64,000 bases of DNA from OLB11 sp041392835 (GCA_041392835.1 JAWKLF010000002.1:310001-374000); one strand, 5' to 3'; counted from the stretch's first letter, positions 35,706-45,120 are shown. Notes: a model not told the origin generated them from the letters alone. Numbers and translations: made by a program.

Positions 35706-36230
35706 CTATCGTTGTGGTGTGGTAGCTGTAGCTTTAATACCTAATTGTGCTTTTACTGCCTCAATTAAGTTATCGGCATCAGTAGCGTACACCAAACCGC
35801 CTGCACTTGAATCAAATACCATAGTATAGCCTTTGGATTTAGCAACCGCTTGAATAGCTTTGTCTGCTTTATCCGTTATAGGTTTTAAAAGCTCTTCTCT
35901 TTTCGCAGCTATTTTGTCCTGAGCAGTTTGCGAAGTAGATTCCATACGTTTTTGTAAATCTTGTAATTCTTTTTCTTTCACATCACGCATAGCTTCTGTC
36001 ATGGTTTTTACGCCTGCTTCGTAAGCTTTGTATTTGGTTTCCATTTCTTTTTGCATGGCTACCAATTGGTCTTGGTATGATTTTGTCAATTTTTCTATCT
36101 CTTCAGAAGCTTTTTTGGCTTCGGGCATAGAGGCTATTAATTCATCAGAACTAATATAGCCAATCTTTTGTTGTGCTTGTGTGGCCCAAGAGCATAAAAA
36201 CAAACAAGCCATTAAGAATACGTTTTTCAT
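35706..36230 (-). CDS. OmpH/Skp family periplasmic chaperone
   Basis: The 174-residue protein has a signal peptide (MKNVFLMACLFLCSWATQAQQ). The OmpH/Skp fold is recognised by KIGYISSDELIASMPEAKKA, a long coiled-coil tentacle region (about 40-115), and GYTMVFDSSAGGLVYATD. Such proteins hold outer-membrane proteins in the periplasm. It is a paralogue of the next gene upstream, of the same length, and ends at a terminator. Confidence 0.92.
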   Translation of the reverse strand: MKNVFLMACLFLCSWATQAQQKIGYISSDELIASMPEAKKASEEIEKLTKSYQDQLVAMQKEMETKYKAYEAGVKTMTEAMRDVKEKELQDLQKRMESTSQTAQDKIAAKREELLKPITDKADKAIQAVAKSKGYTMVFDSSAGGLVYATDADNLIEAVKAQLGIKATATTPQR

Positions 36231-36269
36231 TTTTTTTGTAATAGATTTTGTGTTTTAAAAAATTGTGTG

Positions 36270-36277
36270 CAAATATA
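36270..36277 (-). promoter_or_regulatory. -7 element (TATATTTG) upstream of the second ompH gene
   Basis: Lies 39 nt before the ATG at 36230, between the two ompH paralogues. It suggests the downstream copy can be transcribed by itself. Confidence 0.35.
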
Positions 36278-36295
36278 AGCAAAAATATGGCTTGC

Positions 36296-36820
36296 TTATC
36301 GTTTAGTTGGGTTTGAAATACCTAATTCTAAAAGGATTTCATCACTTTTGTCTATTTTGCTATTGGCAAAAAACACACTTAGATCTGAAGATTTATCAAG
36401 AATCAAGTCATAGCCTTTGCTATTGGCCATTTTTTGAACGGCATTGTAAACCTTATCTTGCACGGGTTTTACTAATTCTTGACGTTTTTTAAAGAGGTCG
36501 CCTTCATAGCCAAAACGCTTTTTTTGCAATTCTTTTGCTTCCTTTTCTTTTTTTGTGATTTCTTCTTCTCTTTTTTGCTGCATTTCGCTACTTAGCATCA
36601 CCTTTTCAGCTACATAGGAACGATACATTTTGTCCACTTCTTGCATTTTGGCATCAATTTCTTTTTGCCATTGCATAGAGATTTCGTCTAATTTTTCTTG
36701 CGCTTTTTTATATTCTGGCAAATTCTCTAAAATATATTTAGAATCTATAACACAATAGCGCTGTGCAAAGCTTGAGGCTCCAACTAAAAGGAAAGCCAAT
36801 AGGAAAAATAGTTTTTTCAT
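36296..36820 (-). CDS. OmpH/Skp family periplasmic chaperone (second copy)
   Basis: The 174-residue protein has a signal peptide (MKKLFFLLAFLLVGASSFAQ), then RYCVIDSKYILENLPEYKKAQEKL, a charged coiled coil and GYDLILDKSSDLSVFFANS. It has the same length and layout as the downstream paralogue, consistent with tandem duplication. In Bacteroidota this pair usually lies next to bamA and uppS; neither is in the window. A 197-bp spacer upstream holds nothing that I recognise. Confidence 0.92.
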   Translation of the reverse strand: MKKLFFLLAFLLVGASSFAQRYCVIDSKYILENLPEYKKAQEKLDEISMQWQKEIDAKMQEVDKMYRSYVAEKVMLSSEMQQKREEEITKKEKEAKELQKKRFGYEGDLFKKRQELVKPVQDKVYNAVQKMANSKGYDLILDKSSDLSVFFANSKIDKSDEILLELGISNPTKR

Positions 36821-37017
36821 GTTTTAGTTTTTTATTGTTTGATGGTTTTGACTACAAAAGAACGTTGAAAGTTTGAAAGGCTTTATGGCATTAACGTAAT
36901 TTTATGGAATGAGCAATATGGTATAACTTAAAAAAAACCATTTTGTATCCAATTTGAGTACGATTGCAATATAGCAATAGTGGTTTGTGTTGAGTTTTTT
37001 TAAGCACCATTAGCACC

Positions 37018-37980
37018 CTAGTATAAAAAATCTTTTACATCTGTTACCCACTGAGTACTATATTTAAGTAAGTAATTTTCATGGCCAGCGTTTGGGTATG
37101 TTTTTAATATTTTTTCTCCTTTTAAATTTCCGAATATTTCATCAATCTCATGTCTACTTACAGTTTTATCTTTTTCGCCATAGAGCAATAGTGTAGGGCA
37201 ATATATTTTGTTAGCATATACAACTGGCCTGTGAGCAAAAGCCCAAAAATTATTTTGAATGCCTCCCCAAAATACCAGCAAATATGCCATTGGAAAAGAC
37301 GGAAGATTCATATTCTTAAAGCGAGCACAAGTGGTTTGATACATAGAGCCAAATGGACATTCCAAAATAAGACCTTTGGCCTCTAAATTATAATCTGCCA
37401 TGGCTTTCATAATAGCTACAGACCCCATAGATGTGCCAAAAAGAAAAATATTTTTCTCTCCTTTTTGATTCAAATAATTATAGGCTGCCTTTACTTCTTG
37501 TGCTTCATGATAACCCAATGTAGTCTGATTGCCTTCGGATGCTCCACTACCCATAAAATCCACCAAGAGTACATCGTATTTTAATTTCACAAACTCATCT
37601 GCTTTGTCTAACATAGTAGATTTTTCACCACCATATCCATGAAATAAAATCACTGTGCCATAAATGGTATCTTGCGTGTTTACTACATTTTTTTTTCTAT
37701 ACCAACATGCTACTTTTTTATTACTTTGTAATAGCACTTCTTCATATGGGTCTGGTTTTAGTTTGTTCTTTGGTCTAGGATTGTTTATACCCATTACCAA
37801 CGTCTTTACTTTTTCTAATACGCTTAATTTTTCAGGGGTTTGTGTTTTTTCAATATGTGCATTTGCAAAGTGTGTAAATTTATATGCATGAAAAAAAGCA
37901 ATCAGATTCATACAAAGAAACCCAATTGCCAACACTCTTACTAAAATTGTAAGTAATTTTTTAGGCTTATTAAGCTTCAC
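37018..37980 (-). CDS. Membrane-anchored alpha/beta hydrolase
   Basis: The 320-residue protein has one N-terminal membrane helix (about 10-31) and an alpha/beta hydrolase domain. Oxyanion region HGYGGEKS is near 114; nucleophile S184 lies in GTSMGS; the acid is probably D271 (GEKDKTV) and the base H300 (NAGHENY). The pattern is close to the BAAT/acyl-CoA thioester hydrolase or YqkD-like S9-related family. Substrate unknown. The gene starts 32 nt downstream of the peroxiredoxin gene on the same strand. Confidence 0.87.
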   Translation of the reverse strand: MKLNKPKKLLTILVRVLAIGFLCMNLIAFFHAYKFTHFANAHIEKTQTPEKLSVLEKVKTLVMGINNPRPKNKLKPDPYEEVLLQSNKKVACWYRKKNVVNTQDTIYGTVILFHGYGGEKSTMLDKADEFVKLKYDVLLVDFMGSGASEGNQTTLGYHEAQEVKAAYNYLNQKGEKNIFLFGTSMGSVAIMKAMADYNLEAKGLILECPFGSMYQTTCARFKNMNLPSFPMAYLLVFWGGIQNNFWAFAHRPVVYANKIYCPTLLLYGEKDKTVSRHEIDEIFGNLKGEKILKTYPNAGHENYLLKYSTQWVTDVKDFLY

Positions 37981-38012
37981 TGATTTTTAATTTGTGGTAC
38001 GTCAAGCTGAGA

Positions 38013-38480
38013 TTAGCAGGTTGCAACACAGTCTTGTATAGCCTGAAAATTGGGCAAATCTCCTGCACTTTCAAGTACTTCTTTGTATCTCACAATGCCC
38101 TCTTTGTCTATAACAAAGGATGCTCTTTTTGAAACGCCTTGCATATCGAAAGCAAAGGCTTCAAATAATGTATCATATTGTGCACATACTTCTTTATTAA
38201 AATCAGATAGCAATGTAAAATTCAATTGATGTGTTTTTTTGAATTCTCCCAATACAAATAATGAATCTACAGAAATACCAATAATTTCAGCGTCGAGCTG
38301 TTCATACATCGACATATTATCTCGCATTGTACACATTTCGCTAGTGCATACACCCGTAAATGCCAAAGGAAAAAACAATAAAACTATTTTTTTGCCTTTA
38401 TAATCAGCTAGCGAGACTTTAGTTTTTTCTGTATTATAAAGTGAAAATTCAGGTGCAAGATTACCAACTTCTATAGCCAT
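38013..38480 (-). CDS. Peroxiredoxin
   Basis: The 155-residue protein reduces peroxides by a reactive thiol. It has APEFSLYNTEKTKVSLADYKG, then FFPLAFTGVCTSEMCTMRD with the peroxidatic C45 in the FTGVCTSE context, and RASFVIDKEGIVRYKEV. Extra cysteines at C50 and the C-terminal CVATC could resolve the disulfide. The type resembles AhpE-like or Prx5-like redoxins. Cytoplasmic, with no signal peptide. A -7 element lies 19 nt upstream. Confidence 0.93.
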   Translation of the reverse strand: MAIEVGNLAPEFSLYNTEKTKVSLADYKGKKIVLLFFPLAFTGVCTSEMCTMRDNMSMYEQLDAEIIGISVDSLFVLGEFKKTHQLNFTLLSDFNKEVCAQYDTLFEAFAFDMQGVSKRASFVIDKEGIVRYKEVLESAGDLPNFQAIQDCVATC

Positions 38481-38499
38481 AGTGTGTAGTTTATTTTAC

Positions 38500-38507
38500 C
38501 AAATGTA
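38500..38507 (-). promoter_or_regulatory. -7 element (TACATTTG) for the peroxiredoxin gene
   Basis: Lies 19 nt before the ATG at 38480. The hydrolase gene downstream probably shares this transcript. Confidence 0.45.
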
Positions 38508-38607
38508 TAATTCTATGTGATATTCCCAAAATATTCACAATGAAATATCTTTACTTTCTATTATGAATCTTTGTAAGTAGTATTGTAAATACATAAATGT
38601 AAATACT

Positions 38608-39579
38608 TTGACTGAAGAAATTATAAACTTAGAAACTGTAAACCCTATCGAATTTTTTGGTGTCAACAATAACAAATTTGACATCTTGAAAAAAAAATTT
38701 CCCCTCTTAAAAATTTTATCTCGAGGCTCGCTTATAAAACTTTCTGGCAAACCAGAAGATGTTCTCCACGCTAAAGAAAAGATTGGACTTATCGTGAATT
38801 ACTTAGAACGCAATGGGCACTTATCAGAAAATTATTTTTCTAAAATACTTGGCGATGATGATGGTATTATAGATGAAAAAATAATAGAGGAATCTTCAAA
38901 TGATATTATAGTATTTGGACATGCTGGCAAAATCATAAAAGCCAAAACACAAAACCAAAAAATATTAGTACAAGCAGCAGACTCAAACGATATTCTATTT
39001 GCGGTAGGCCCTGCTGGCACCGGCAAAACTTATACAGCCGTTGCTCTTGCTGTAAGAGCACTAAAAAATAAATCTGTAAAAAAAATAATTTTAACAAGGC
39101 CAGCCGTAGAAGCAGGAGAAAGCTTGGGTTTTTTGCCAGGCGACCTAAAAGAAAAAATAGACCCTTATTTGCGCCCCTTATACGATGCTTTAGACGATAT
39201 GCTTCCGCCCGACAAGCTTAATTATTATATGACAAATAGAGTTATTGAAATAGCTCCTCTGGCATATATGCGTGGTCGTACACTAGACAATGCCTATATT
39301 ATACTTGATGAAGCACAAAACACAACAGACTTGCAGCTAAAAATGTTTTTAACACGTATAGGCCCTTCAGCTAAAGCAATTATTACTGGAGACATGTCTC
39401 AAATAGATTTACCCAAAAATCAAACTAGTGGACTTAGTAAAGCCATACATATACTGCAAAAAATAAAAGGCATAGCCCATATAGAATTGAATGGCGATGA
39501 TGTGGTAAGACATCGTTTGGTAAAAGAGATAATAAAAGCATACAACCACGCAGCAGATAAAGCTGAGGTAAAGAAATAA
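38608..39579 (+). CDS. PhoH family ATPase
   Basis: The 323-residue protein is a PhoH-type P-loop NTPase linked in other bacteria to RNA metabolism and stress. It has an N-terminal KH-like segment (LKILSRGSLIKLSGKPEDV), Walker A FAVGPAGTGKTYTAVALAVR (134-141 for GPAGTGKT), LTRPAVEAGESLGFLPGDLKEKIDPYLRP-type residues, Walker B AYIILDEAQN and TGDMSQIDLP. The start is TTG at 38608: it gives MTEEIINLETVNPIEFFGVN, where family members begin, and no ATG is in frame nearby. Confidence 0.94.
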   Translation: MTEEIINLETVNPIEFFGVNNNKFDILKKKFPLLKILSRGSLIKLSGKPEDVLHAKEKIGLIVNYLERNGHLSENYFSKILGDDDGIIDEKIIEESSNDIIVFGHAGKIIKAKTQNQKILVQAADSNDILFAVGPAGTGKTYTAVALAVRALKNKSVKKIILTRPAVEAGESLGFLPGDLKEKIDPYLRPLYDALDDMLPPDKLNYYMTNRVIEIAPLAYMRGRTLDNAYIILDEAQNTTDLQLKMFLTRIGPSAKAIITGDMSQIDLPKNQTSGLSKAIHILQKIKGIAHIELNGDDVVRHRLVKEIIKAYNHAADKAEVKK

Positions 39580-39628
39580 TTTATTATATTATTTGCTTAC
39601 TATATAAAATGAATTCATAGTTTCATTG

Positions 39629-39636
39629 TAGCTTTG
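39629..39636 (+). promoter_or_regulatory. -7 element (TAGCTTTG) for the DUF4878-like lipoprotein gene
   Basis: Lies 24 nt before the ATG at 39661. It supports that start rather than the upstream TTG. Confidence 0.4.
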
Positions 39637-39660
39637 CTTTATCATAAACAGCACGATTCT

Positions 39661-40146
39661 ATGTATAAATCACTTTCCTATTTCTTTTTAGCACTTTTCA
39701 CCTTTAGTTTTTCTAACTGCAAAACAGAAAGTGACCCTGTAGATGTAGCCACAAGCTATTTGAATGCCGTAGAAAAACTCGACTATGAAGGAGCAAAAAA
39801 ATATGGCACTCCCGAGACTATAGAACTATTGTCCACATTTGCTACTATGAGTGGCGAACTACCAGATTCTATAAAAACACAAATAAAGGCTGCAAAAATT
39901 ACGATCAAAAATTCTACCATAAGAGAAAATACTTGCGAGGTGCAATATGAACTAAGTAATAATCCTGGCAAAGAAGATGTGTTGAAATTAATTAAGAAAG
40001 ATGACAAATGGCTTGTGCACATAGCTTACGACGACATGGGACCCGAGGCTACTATACCTGAATTTAATGAAACTACAGCAGACGAAACCCCACAAGAAGA
40101 AGCTGTGCCTCTTTCTAATTCTGACTCTGTACATATTCAAGAATAA
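39661..40146 (+). CDS. DUF4878-like lipoprotein
   Basis: The 161-residue protein has a lipoprotein signal (YFFLALFTFSFSNC) and then DPVDVATSYLNAVEKLDYEGAKKYGTPETIELL, the pattern of DUF4878-type (NTF2-like fold) lipoproteins. A strand region follows (VQYELSNNPGKEDVLKLIKKDDKWLVHI) and an acidic unstructured tail. The chosen ATG places the signal peptide correctly. Envelope-located; function unknown. Confidence 0.8.
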   Translation: MYKSLSYFFLALFTFSFSNCKTESDPVDVATSYLNAVEKLDYEGAKKYGTPETIELLSTFATMSGELPDSIKTQIKAAKITIKNSTIRENTCEVQYELSNNPGKEDVLKLIKKDDKWLVHIAYDDMGPEATIPEFNETTADETPQEEAVPLSNSDSVHIQE

Positions 40147-40207
40147 GGATTTATTATACTAAATTCTACCCCTTTCTATTGAAGATAAGTTTATGTAAAA
40201 GTGAAAA

Positions 40208-41359
40208 CTAATTTTTAATTAGCTCTTTCTTTACTATTAATAAATTATTTTTAAACAACTCAATGAAATAAATTCCTGTTGAAAGATCAATAGTAGAAAT
40301 ATTAAGATTGTTTAATTGACTTTTACCCTTTAGATTCTGCTTTAGCACAACCCTACCAAAAACATCTGTAATCTGTATATTCAATGAAGTTTCTTTCTCA
40401 CAAAATATTTGTAGATTAATGTTGTTATTGAATGGATTTGGATAAATAGAAACTTCCTCTAATCTATCTCTAAATAGATTAATGATTTTACCAACAATGT
40501 GCTTATTTCCATCTATATCCACTTGCTCTAATCGATAATAATTATTTCCATTATTGATTTCAAAATTCTGAACGGTATATGAAAACTCACTCAACGTATT
40601 GTTATTTAAAGACTTAGAGGTTACAGTTTGTATGGGTTTAAAATTTACACCATCAATACTCTTTTGAAGTGTAAAATATGAACAATTAATCTCGTTTGAT
40701 GTTGTCCAAGATAACAAATCATAATTAGAAAAGAGACTTCCTTTAAACTCCTTTAAAGTTACGGGAAGTGCAAATGGGTTTAATGTAGGATTGCCTACAA
40801 TCTGGAAACTATTATTTATGCTATCAGTAAGGTTTATTGCAAGAGTATTTGAATTTACATATCCAACAATAGCTGTTCTATACTAAGGCAATGAGAATTT
40901 CCAACTAAAGTTTGGTTGCGAATTGGGTGTAAATGCAACCGAATTGACAATTTGAAAAGTTCCAATTCTAATAGAATCTGAAGATAATACAAAGGCTGAA
41001 TTATAGAAAGCAACTTGAGAAGCACATTTAAATTCTTGATTAGAGATATCAATAGTAGTATTTAATGTTTGTTGATTAAGAGGCAAAAGATTTGAAGCGC
41101 TATTTGGCAAAAAAATAGAATTCATAATGCCCCCATTTTTTATACCATTCATGTTGAATTTTATACCCATTTGCAAACCTCCAAATCGAACTGTATCTGT
41201 ACTAAAATTCTGAAGCCATATTTCAAATTGCAGAATATTTGTATCTATTTGCTGTATATTATTCATCTTACATATGTAAGAAATACCTGGAATATTTTGA
41301 GAAAACATTTGAATTGGCAAAAAAACAGACAACAATAAAACAAAAAATAGCTTTTTCAT
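40208..41359 (-). pseudogene. T9SS-sorted secreted protein, interrupted by one in-frame TAG
   Basis: The 5' part, from an ATG at 41359 (signal MKKLFFVLLLSVFLPIQMFSQ), is a beta-rich domain and stops in WKFSLP at a TAG (40883-40885). The same frame goes on through YRTAIVGYVNSNT and then LPVTLKEFKG, LLSWTTSNEINCSYFTLQ and SIDGVNFKPIQTV, the linker region usual before a sorting domain. It ends in a type A sorting domain (EVSIYPNPFNNNINLQIF, STGIYFIELFKNNLLIVKKELIKN). The total readthrough length is 383 residues. Without the TAG this would be one ordinary T9SS cargo. Confidence 0.85.
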
Positions 41360-41693
41360 ATTAAAAATTTTATATAAAAATAAGTACTTTTTTTCAAAAA
41401 AAAACATTCAAGTATATCTATATAAATGAAGCTATGCAATTGGACATATTGCTGTGAAGCATAAATTTTTAAACAAAAAAATGAAAGGTAATTTTTTATA
41501 TAATTTTACCATCATGGTGTTGTATTCTTTTTCACAAACATTTGCCATGAAAAATTTAATTATAAGTTTTTTAGTATTTCTATGCCATCATTTGCTAACA
41601 ATAAGTAAGCTATAAATAGCTATATGACTATTCGTTTTTTATTATTTTAATACTCAAATAATTTTTTTACCTTCGATACTTAAACCCTATTAC
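41360..41693. other. Intergenic spacer with a weak small open frame
   Basis: A 334-bp AT-rich spacer separates divergent genes. It holds a 44-codon plus-strand open frame (41481-41615) whose first 22 residues look like a signal peptide (FTIMVLYSFSQTFA), but nothing else supports it. A degenerate TACCTTCG lies about 20 nt before the fdsB start. No RNA gene or repeat was seen. Confidence 0.4.
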
Positions 41694-43343
41694 ATGTCAT
41701 TCAATCTTAGTGAACTATCAGGAAGAAAAGGTCTAAAAGAAAACTTATTTGATAAGCTAGGTCAAATAGCCCAGCAAGAAGGTGCTGTATCTATTGAAGA
41801 AAGTGAGCGTCTGGCCAAAGAATTTTTGATGGGTACTGCTAATGTGTATGGTTCAAGCACCTTTTATGATTTTACTCGCGAAGAAAATAAAGAAAAAAAA
41901 GTATATGTATGTGAGGGAAGTGCTTGTATGTGTGCAGGCACACAAACGGATCTGAAAAATAAATTAAAAGAACAATTTAATGAAAACGAAATAGGAAGTA
42001 TGTATTGTCTTGGTCGTTGCCATGAGAATCATGCTTTTTTTTATGCAGGCAAAAACTATTCTGGAAATGCCATAAACTCTATTAAAGAAATTAAAGAAAA
42101 TAAGAGTGCAGTAAAAGACACGTATTACGTTGGTCACAGTGGCACACAAGTACTTACTAAGCCCTTCGAGTCTATTGACACGTATTATATATTATTAAAA
42201 AAATGTTTAGGCAAAACGCCAGAAGATGTATTAGAAGAATTAAAAAAATCTGGACTACGTGGACGAGGCGGTGCGGGGTTTCCAACTGCTTTCAAGCTTG
42301 AAAGTTGTAAAAACACAACTAGCGAATTGAAATTTGTAGTATGCAATGCAGACGAAGGTGACCCAGGTGCCTATAGCGATCGCTATCTTTTAGAACACCA
42401 ACCTCACGCTGTTATACTCGGCATGATGCTGGCAGGCTATTGTATGGGTGCACAATGGGGTGTATTATATATTCGAGGTGAATATCCTGAAAGCATAGCA
42501 ATATGTGAAGCAGAAATAAAAAAATTATATGATAAAAAACTCTTAGGCAATTCTATTTTGGGTACAACTTTTTCTTTTGATTTTAAAATTATACATGCTC
42601 AGGGCGCTTATATATGTGGCGAAGAAACAGCTTTGTTATCTTCCATTGAAGGTCAACGACCAGAGGTTAGAGTACGCCCTCCTTACCCAGCCCAAGTAGG
42701 TTTATTTAATAAACCCACCCTAGTCAATAATGTAGAAACACTCGCTTGTATACCATATATTTTAGAACATGGTGGTAATGCCTTTGCACAAATTGGAAAT
42801 GGAAAATCTACAGGCACTAAGCTTATATCTTTGGATAGTTTTTTCAATAGACCAGGCATATATGAGGTCAACATGGGTACGCCTCTCCACTCCGTCATTG
42901 AAGATTTAGGACAAGGTTTTAAAACTGAAATAAAAGCCTTGCACATAGGTGGGCCACTAGGCGGATTGGTGCCCATATCTAAAATAAAAGACTTAAACAT
43001 CACCTTTGAAAGCTATCAAGAACAAGGGTTTCTATTGGGACACGCTGGAGTTGTTTGCATACCACAAGCTTATTCTATAATCAAATATTTACATCACCTA
43101 TTTGAATTTACAGCACACGAAAGTTGTGGCAAGTGCTTTCCTTGTCGTTTGGGTTCTACTCGAGGTGCCGAATTGATTGGCAAAGCAATACACGAAAATT
43201 ACAAAATTGATAAGTCTCTTTTAGTAGACTTATTAGAAACTATGGAAATAGGTTCGTTATGTGCCTTAGGTGGCGGTTTACCATTACCTATCAAGAATGC
43301 TCTGCAATATTTTGATGATGAGCTAAAAAACTATTTTAAATAA
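41694..43343 (+). CDS. NAD-dependent formate dehydrogenase beta subunit (NuoE-NuoF fusion)
   Basis: The 549-residue protein fuses a NuoE-like [2Fe-2S] thioredoxin-fold domain (cysteines in VCEGSAC and YCLGRC) to a NuoF-like domain. The latter has GLRGRGGAGFPTAFKLE for NADH and FMN, VCNADEGDPGAYSDR, and the [4Fe-4S] motif ESCGKCFPCRLGS with a later SLCALGG cysteine. This is the diaphorase subunit of the FdsB or HydB type. With the FdsA-like gene downstream, formate dehydrogenase is the most likely complex, though a hydrogenase partner is not excluded. Codon use resembles that of the neighbours (few TTG leucines), unlike the alpha-subunit gene. Confidence 0.9.
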   Translation: MSFNLSELSGRKGLKENLFDKLGQIAQQEGAVSIEESERLAKEFLMGTANVYGSSTFYDFTREENKEKKVYVCEGSACMCAGTQTDLKNKLKEQFNENEIGSMYCLGRCHENHAFFYAGKNYSGNAINSIKEIKENKSAVKDTYYVGHSGTQVLTKPFESIDTYYILLKKCLGKTPEDVLEELKKSGLRGRGGAGFPTAFKLESCKNTTSELKFVVCNADEGDPGAYSDRYLLEHQPHAVILGMMLAGYCMGAQWGVLYIRGEYPESIAICEAEIKKLYDKKLLGNSILGTTFSFDFKIIHAQGAYICGEETALLSSIEGQRPEVRVRPPYPAQVGLFNKPTLVNNVETLACIPYILEHGGNAFAQIGNGKSTGTKLISLDSFFNRPGIYEVNMGTPLHSVIEDLGQGFKTEIKALHIGGPLGGLVPISKIKDLNITFESYQEQGFLLGHAGVVCIPQAYSIIKYLHHLFEFTAHESCGKCFPCRLGSTRGAELIGKAIHENYKIDKSLLVDLLETMEIGSLCALGGGLPLPIKNALQYFDDELKNYFK

Positions 43344-43447
43344 ATTGATATTTGATTTTATTGCTTTTTTATATTGATTCCTCCTTTTTTTTAACCGTTT
43401 ATCACACAATTGATTCAGGTTTTGATTGAAAGTACTATTTTCGTTTC

Positions 43448-44623
43448 ATGAAAAAAATAGTACTCTCCTTACTAGCATTCGCTACTATCAATAGCCATGC
43501 ACAAGACAATTTGGTAAATGCATTAAAAGCAAATGCGTCAGATAGTGCAAAAGCAAAATATCAGTTCACAACAATTATAAACCTCGAAAATTCGCCAGTA
43601 AAAAATCAAGGCAGCTCTGGTACTTGTTGGAGCTATTCTGGCAATTCATTTTTAGAAAGTGAAATGATGCAAGCTGGCAAAGAGTTTGTAGATATTTCTG
43701 AAATATATACTGCTCGCTGTGCTTATATAGAACGTGCTAAAAACTATGTACGCATGCATGGCAATATTGGATGGGGCGATGGGGCTGAGCTACATGATGT
43801 GGTAGCTATTTACAAAAAATATGGTGCTATGCCATATGAGGCATATACAGGACTAAATTATGGCACAAACAAAAACCGCTTTGGCGAAATGCAAGCCGCA
43901 CTTGAGGGATTCTTAAAAGGCATAGTAGAAAATAAAAATGGCAAACTGACAAAAAATTGGTTGCCTGCATTTACTGCCGCTTTAGATGCATACCTAGGTA
44001 AAGTACCCGAAACATTTACTTGGAAAGGAAAAAAATACACCCCTATCACATTTGCTCAAGATGTAGTTGGAATAGATGGAAATAATTATACAGAGTTTTC
44101 ATCCTATACCTATGCCCCATATTACGAAGCTACACTCATGATGGTGCCAGATAACTGGAGCTTGCAAAGTGTTTACAATGTGCCTTTAGATGAAATGGAA
44201 GACATGGTGGACCATGCACTTGAAAATGGCTATACCGTAGCATGGGCTACCGATGTGAGTGAAAAATATTTTAGCTGGAAAAATGGAATAGCTGTAGTAC
44301 CCGAAAAGGATTTGGAAGATATGAGTGCTGATGAATTCAAAGCAATGTTTGATGGACCTAAAGCCGAAAAAACTATTACTCCTGCTTTGCGTGAAGAAGC
44401 TTTTGACAACTATAGCACAACCGATGATCATGGTATGCATATCGTAGGCCTTGCTAAAGATCAAAATGGTAAAGAATATTACATGGTAAAAAATAGCTGG
44501 GGCGACGCCAACGATTACAAAGGATATTTATATGTTTCCAAAGCCTATTTTAAATATAAAACCACTGCTGTACTAATCAACAATCATGCAGTACCCAATG
44601 CTATCATGCGCAAACTCCATTAA
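43448..44623 (+). CDS. Exported C1-family cysteine peptidase, bleomycin-hydrolase type
   Basis: The 391-residue protein has the catalytic cysteine C60 in NQGSSGTCWSYSGNSFLESE, histidine H331 in DDHGMHIVG and asparagine N349 in VKNSWGD, so the C1B triad is complete. Long inserts and the overall layout resemble bleomycin hydrolase (aminopeptidase C). Unlike the usual cytoplasmic enzymes it starts with an apparent signal peptide (MKKIVLSLLAFATINSHAQ). It lies between the two formate dehydrogenase subunits. Substrate unknown. It converges with the haem-binding gene by a 4-nt overlap. Confidence 0.88.
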   Translation: MKKIVLSLLAFATINSHAQDNLVNALKANASDSAKAKYQFTTIINLENSPVKNQGSSGTCWSYSGNSFLESEMMQAGKEFVDISEIYTARCAYIERAKNYVRMHGNIGWGDGAELHDVVAIYKKYGAMPYEAYTGLNYGTNKNRFGEMQAALEGFLKGIVENKNGKLTKNWLPAFTAALDAYLGKVPETFTWKGKKYTPITFAQDVVGIDGNNYTEFSSYTYAPYYEATLMMVPDNWSLQSVYNVPLDEMEDMVDHALENGYTVAWATDVSEKYFSWKNGIAVVPEKDLEDMSADEFKAMFDGPKAEKTITPALREEAFDNYSTTDDHGMHIVGLAKDQNGKEYYMVKNSWGDANDYKGYLYVSKAYFKYKTTAVLINNHAVPNAIMRKLH

Positions 44624-45120
44624 GACTTGCGTCTTCTTTTCATAATTAAACTATCAGGAGGGTAATTCGTTTTTAATGTATTCATTATAGACTTTGCCCA
44701 ATCTATTAGCACTGTACGTTGTTGTTCAGATAACTTAGCTTGACTATGCAATCCAAAATATGTATAGGATGCCAAGGGCATTTCTTTCTCTTCTACCATT
44801 TCAATTGTCTCTTCTAATTTATGATTCTGAACAGCTATTGGTAGTGAAGTGAATGTAGAAAAGTTTAAGTGTTTCTTACCCTCTTGTATATGATTGTTCA
44901 ACATCCACGCTATAGGCTGAACATTGGCGTACCAAGGATATTCAGTCTTGTTTGAATGACAATCATAGCAAGCTGATTTCAAAATTTGATTCACATTTTC
45001 TGGAATTTCATATTTTGAAGCTAAATGATTGGTATTATCATCCGAAAGATTTCGCGCTGGTTTTATAAACTGAATACTAATAAAGACAACAAGTAATCCG
45101 AGAAGAAGTTTTTTTAGCAT
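44620..45120 (-). CDS. Haem-binding domain (Haem_bd) exported protein
   Basis: From the ATG at 45120 the protein has 166 residues. An N-terminal membrane or signal segment (MLKKLLLGLLVVFISIQFI) is followed by the single c-type haem motif CYDCHSNKTEYPWY, and helices with PIAWMLNNHIQEGKKHLNFS. The domain is known from periplasmic c-type cytochromes. The window contains other electron-transfer genes, but a partner is not evident. The upstream in-frame extension to 45171 would cover the -7 element and is rejected. Confidence 0.88.
   Translation of the reverse strand: MLKKLLLGLLVVFISIQFIKPARNLSDDNTNHLASKYEIPENVNQILKSACYDCHSNKTEYPWYANVQPIAWMLNNHIQEGKKHLNFSTFTSLPIAVQNHKLEETIEMVEEKEMPLASYTYFGLHSQAKLSEQQRTVLIDWAKSIMNTLKTNYPPDSLIMKRRRKS

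Noticed and set aside
25626..41359. In-frame TAA and TAG as a sign of a changed genetic code (stop read as glutamine)
   Set aside because: Nearly all other genes in the window end cleanly with TAA or TAG at the expected length. Only two internal stops exist, so a code change is not supported.
41481..41615. 44-codon open frame in the spacer before fdsB
   Set aside because: No coupling, promoter element or motif beyond a hydrophobic start; likely chance in an AT-rich spacer.
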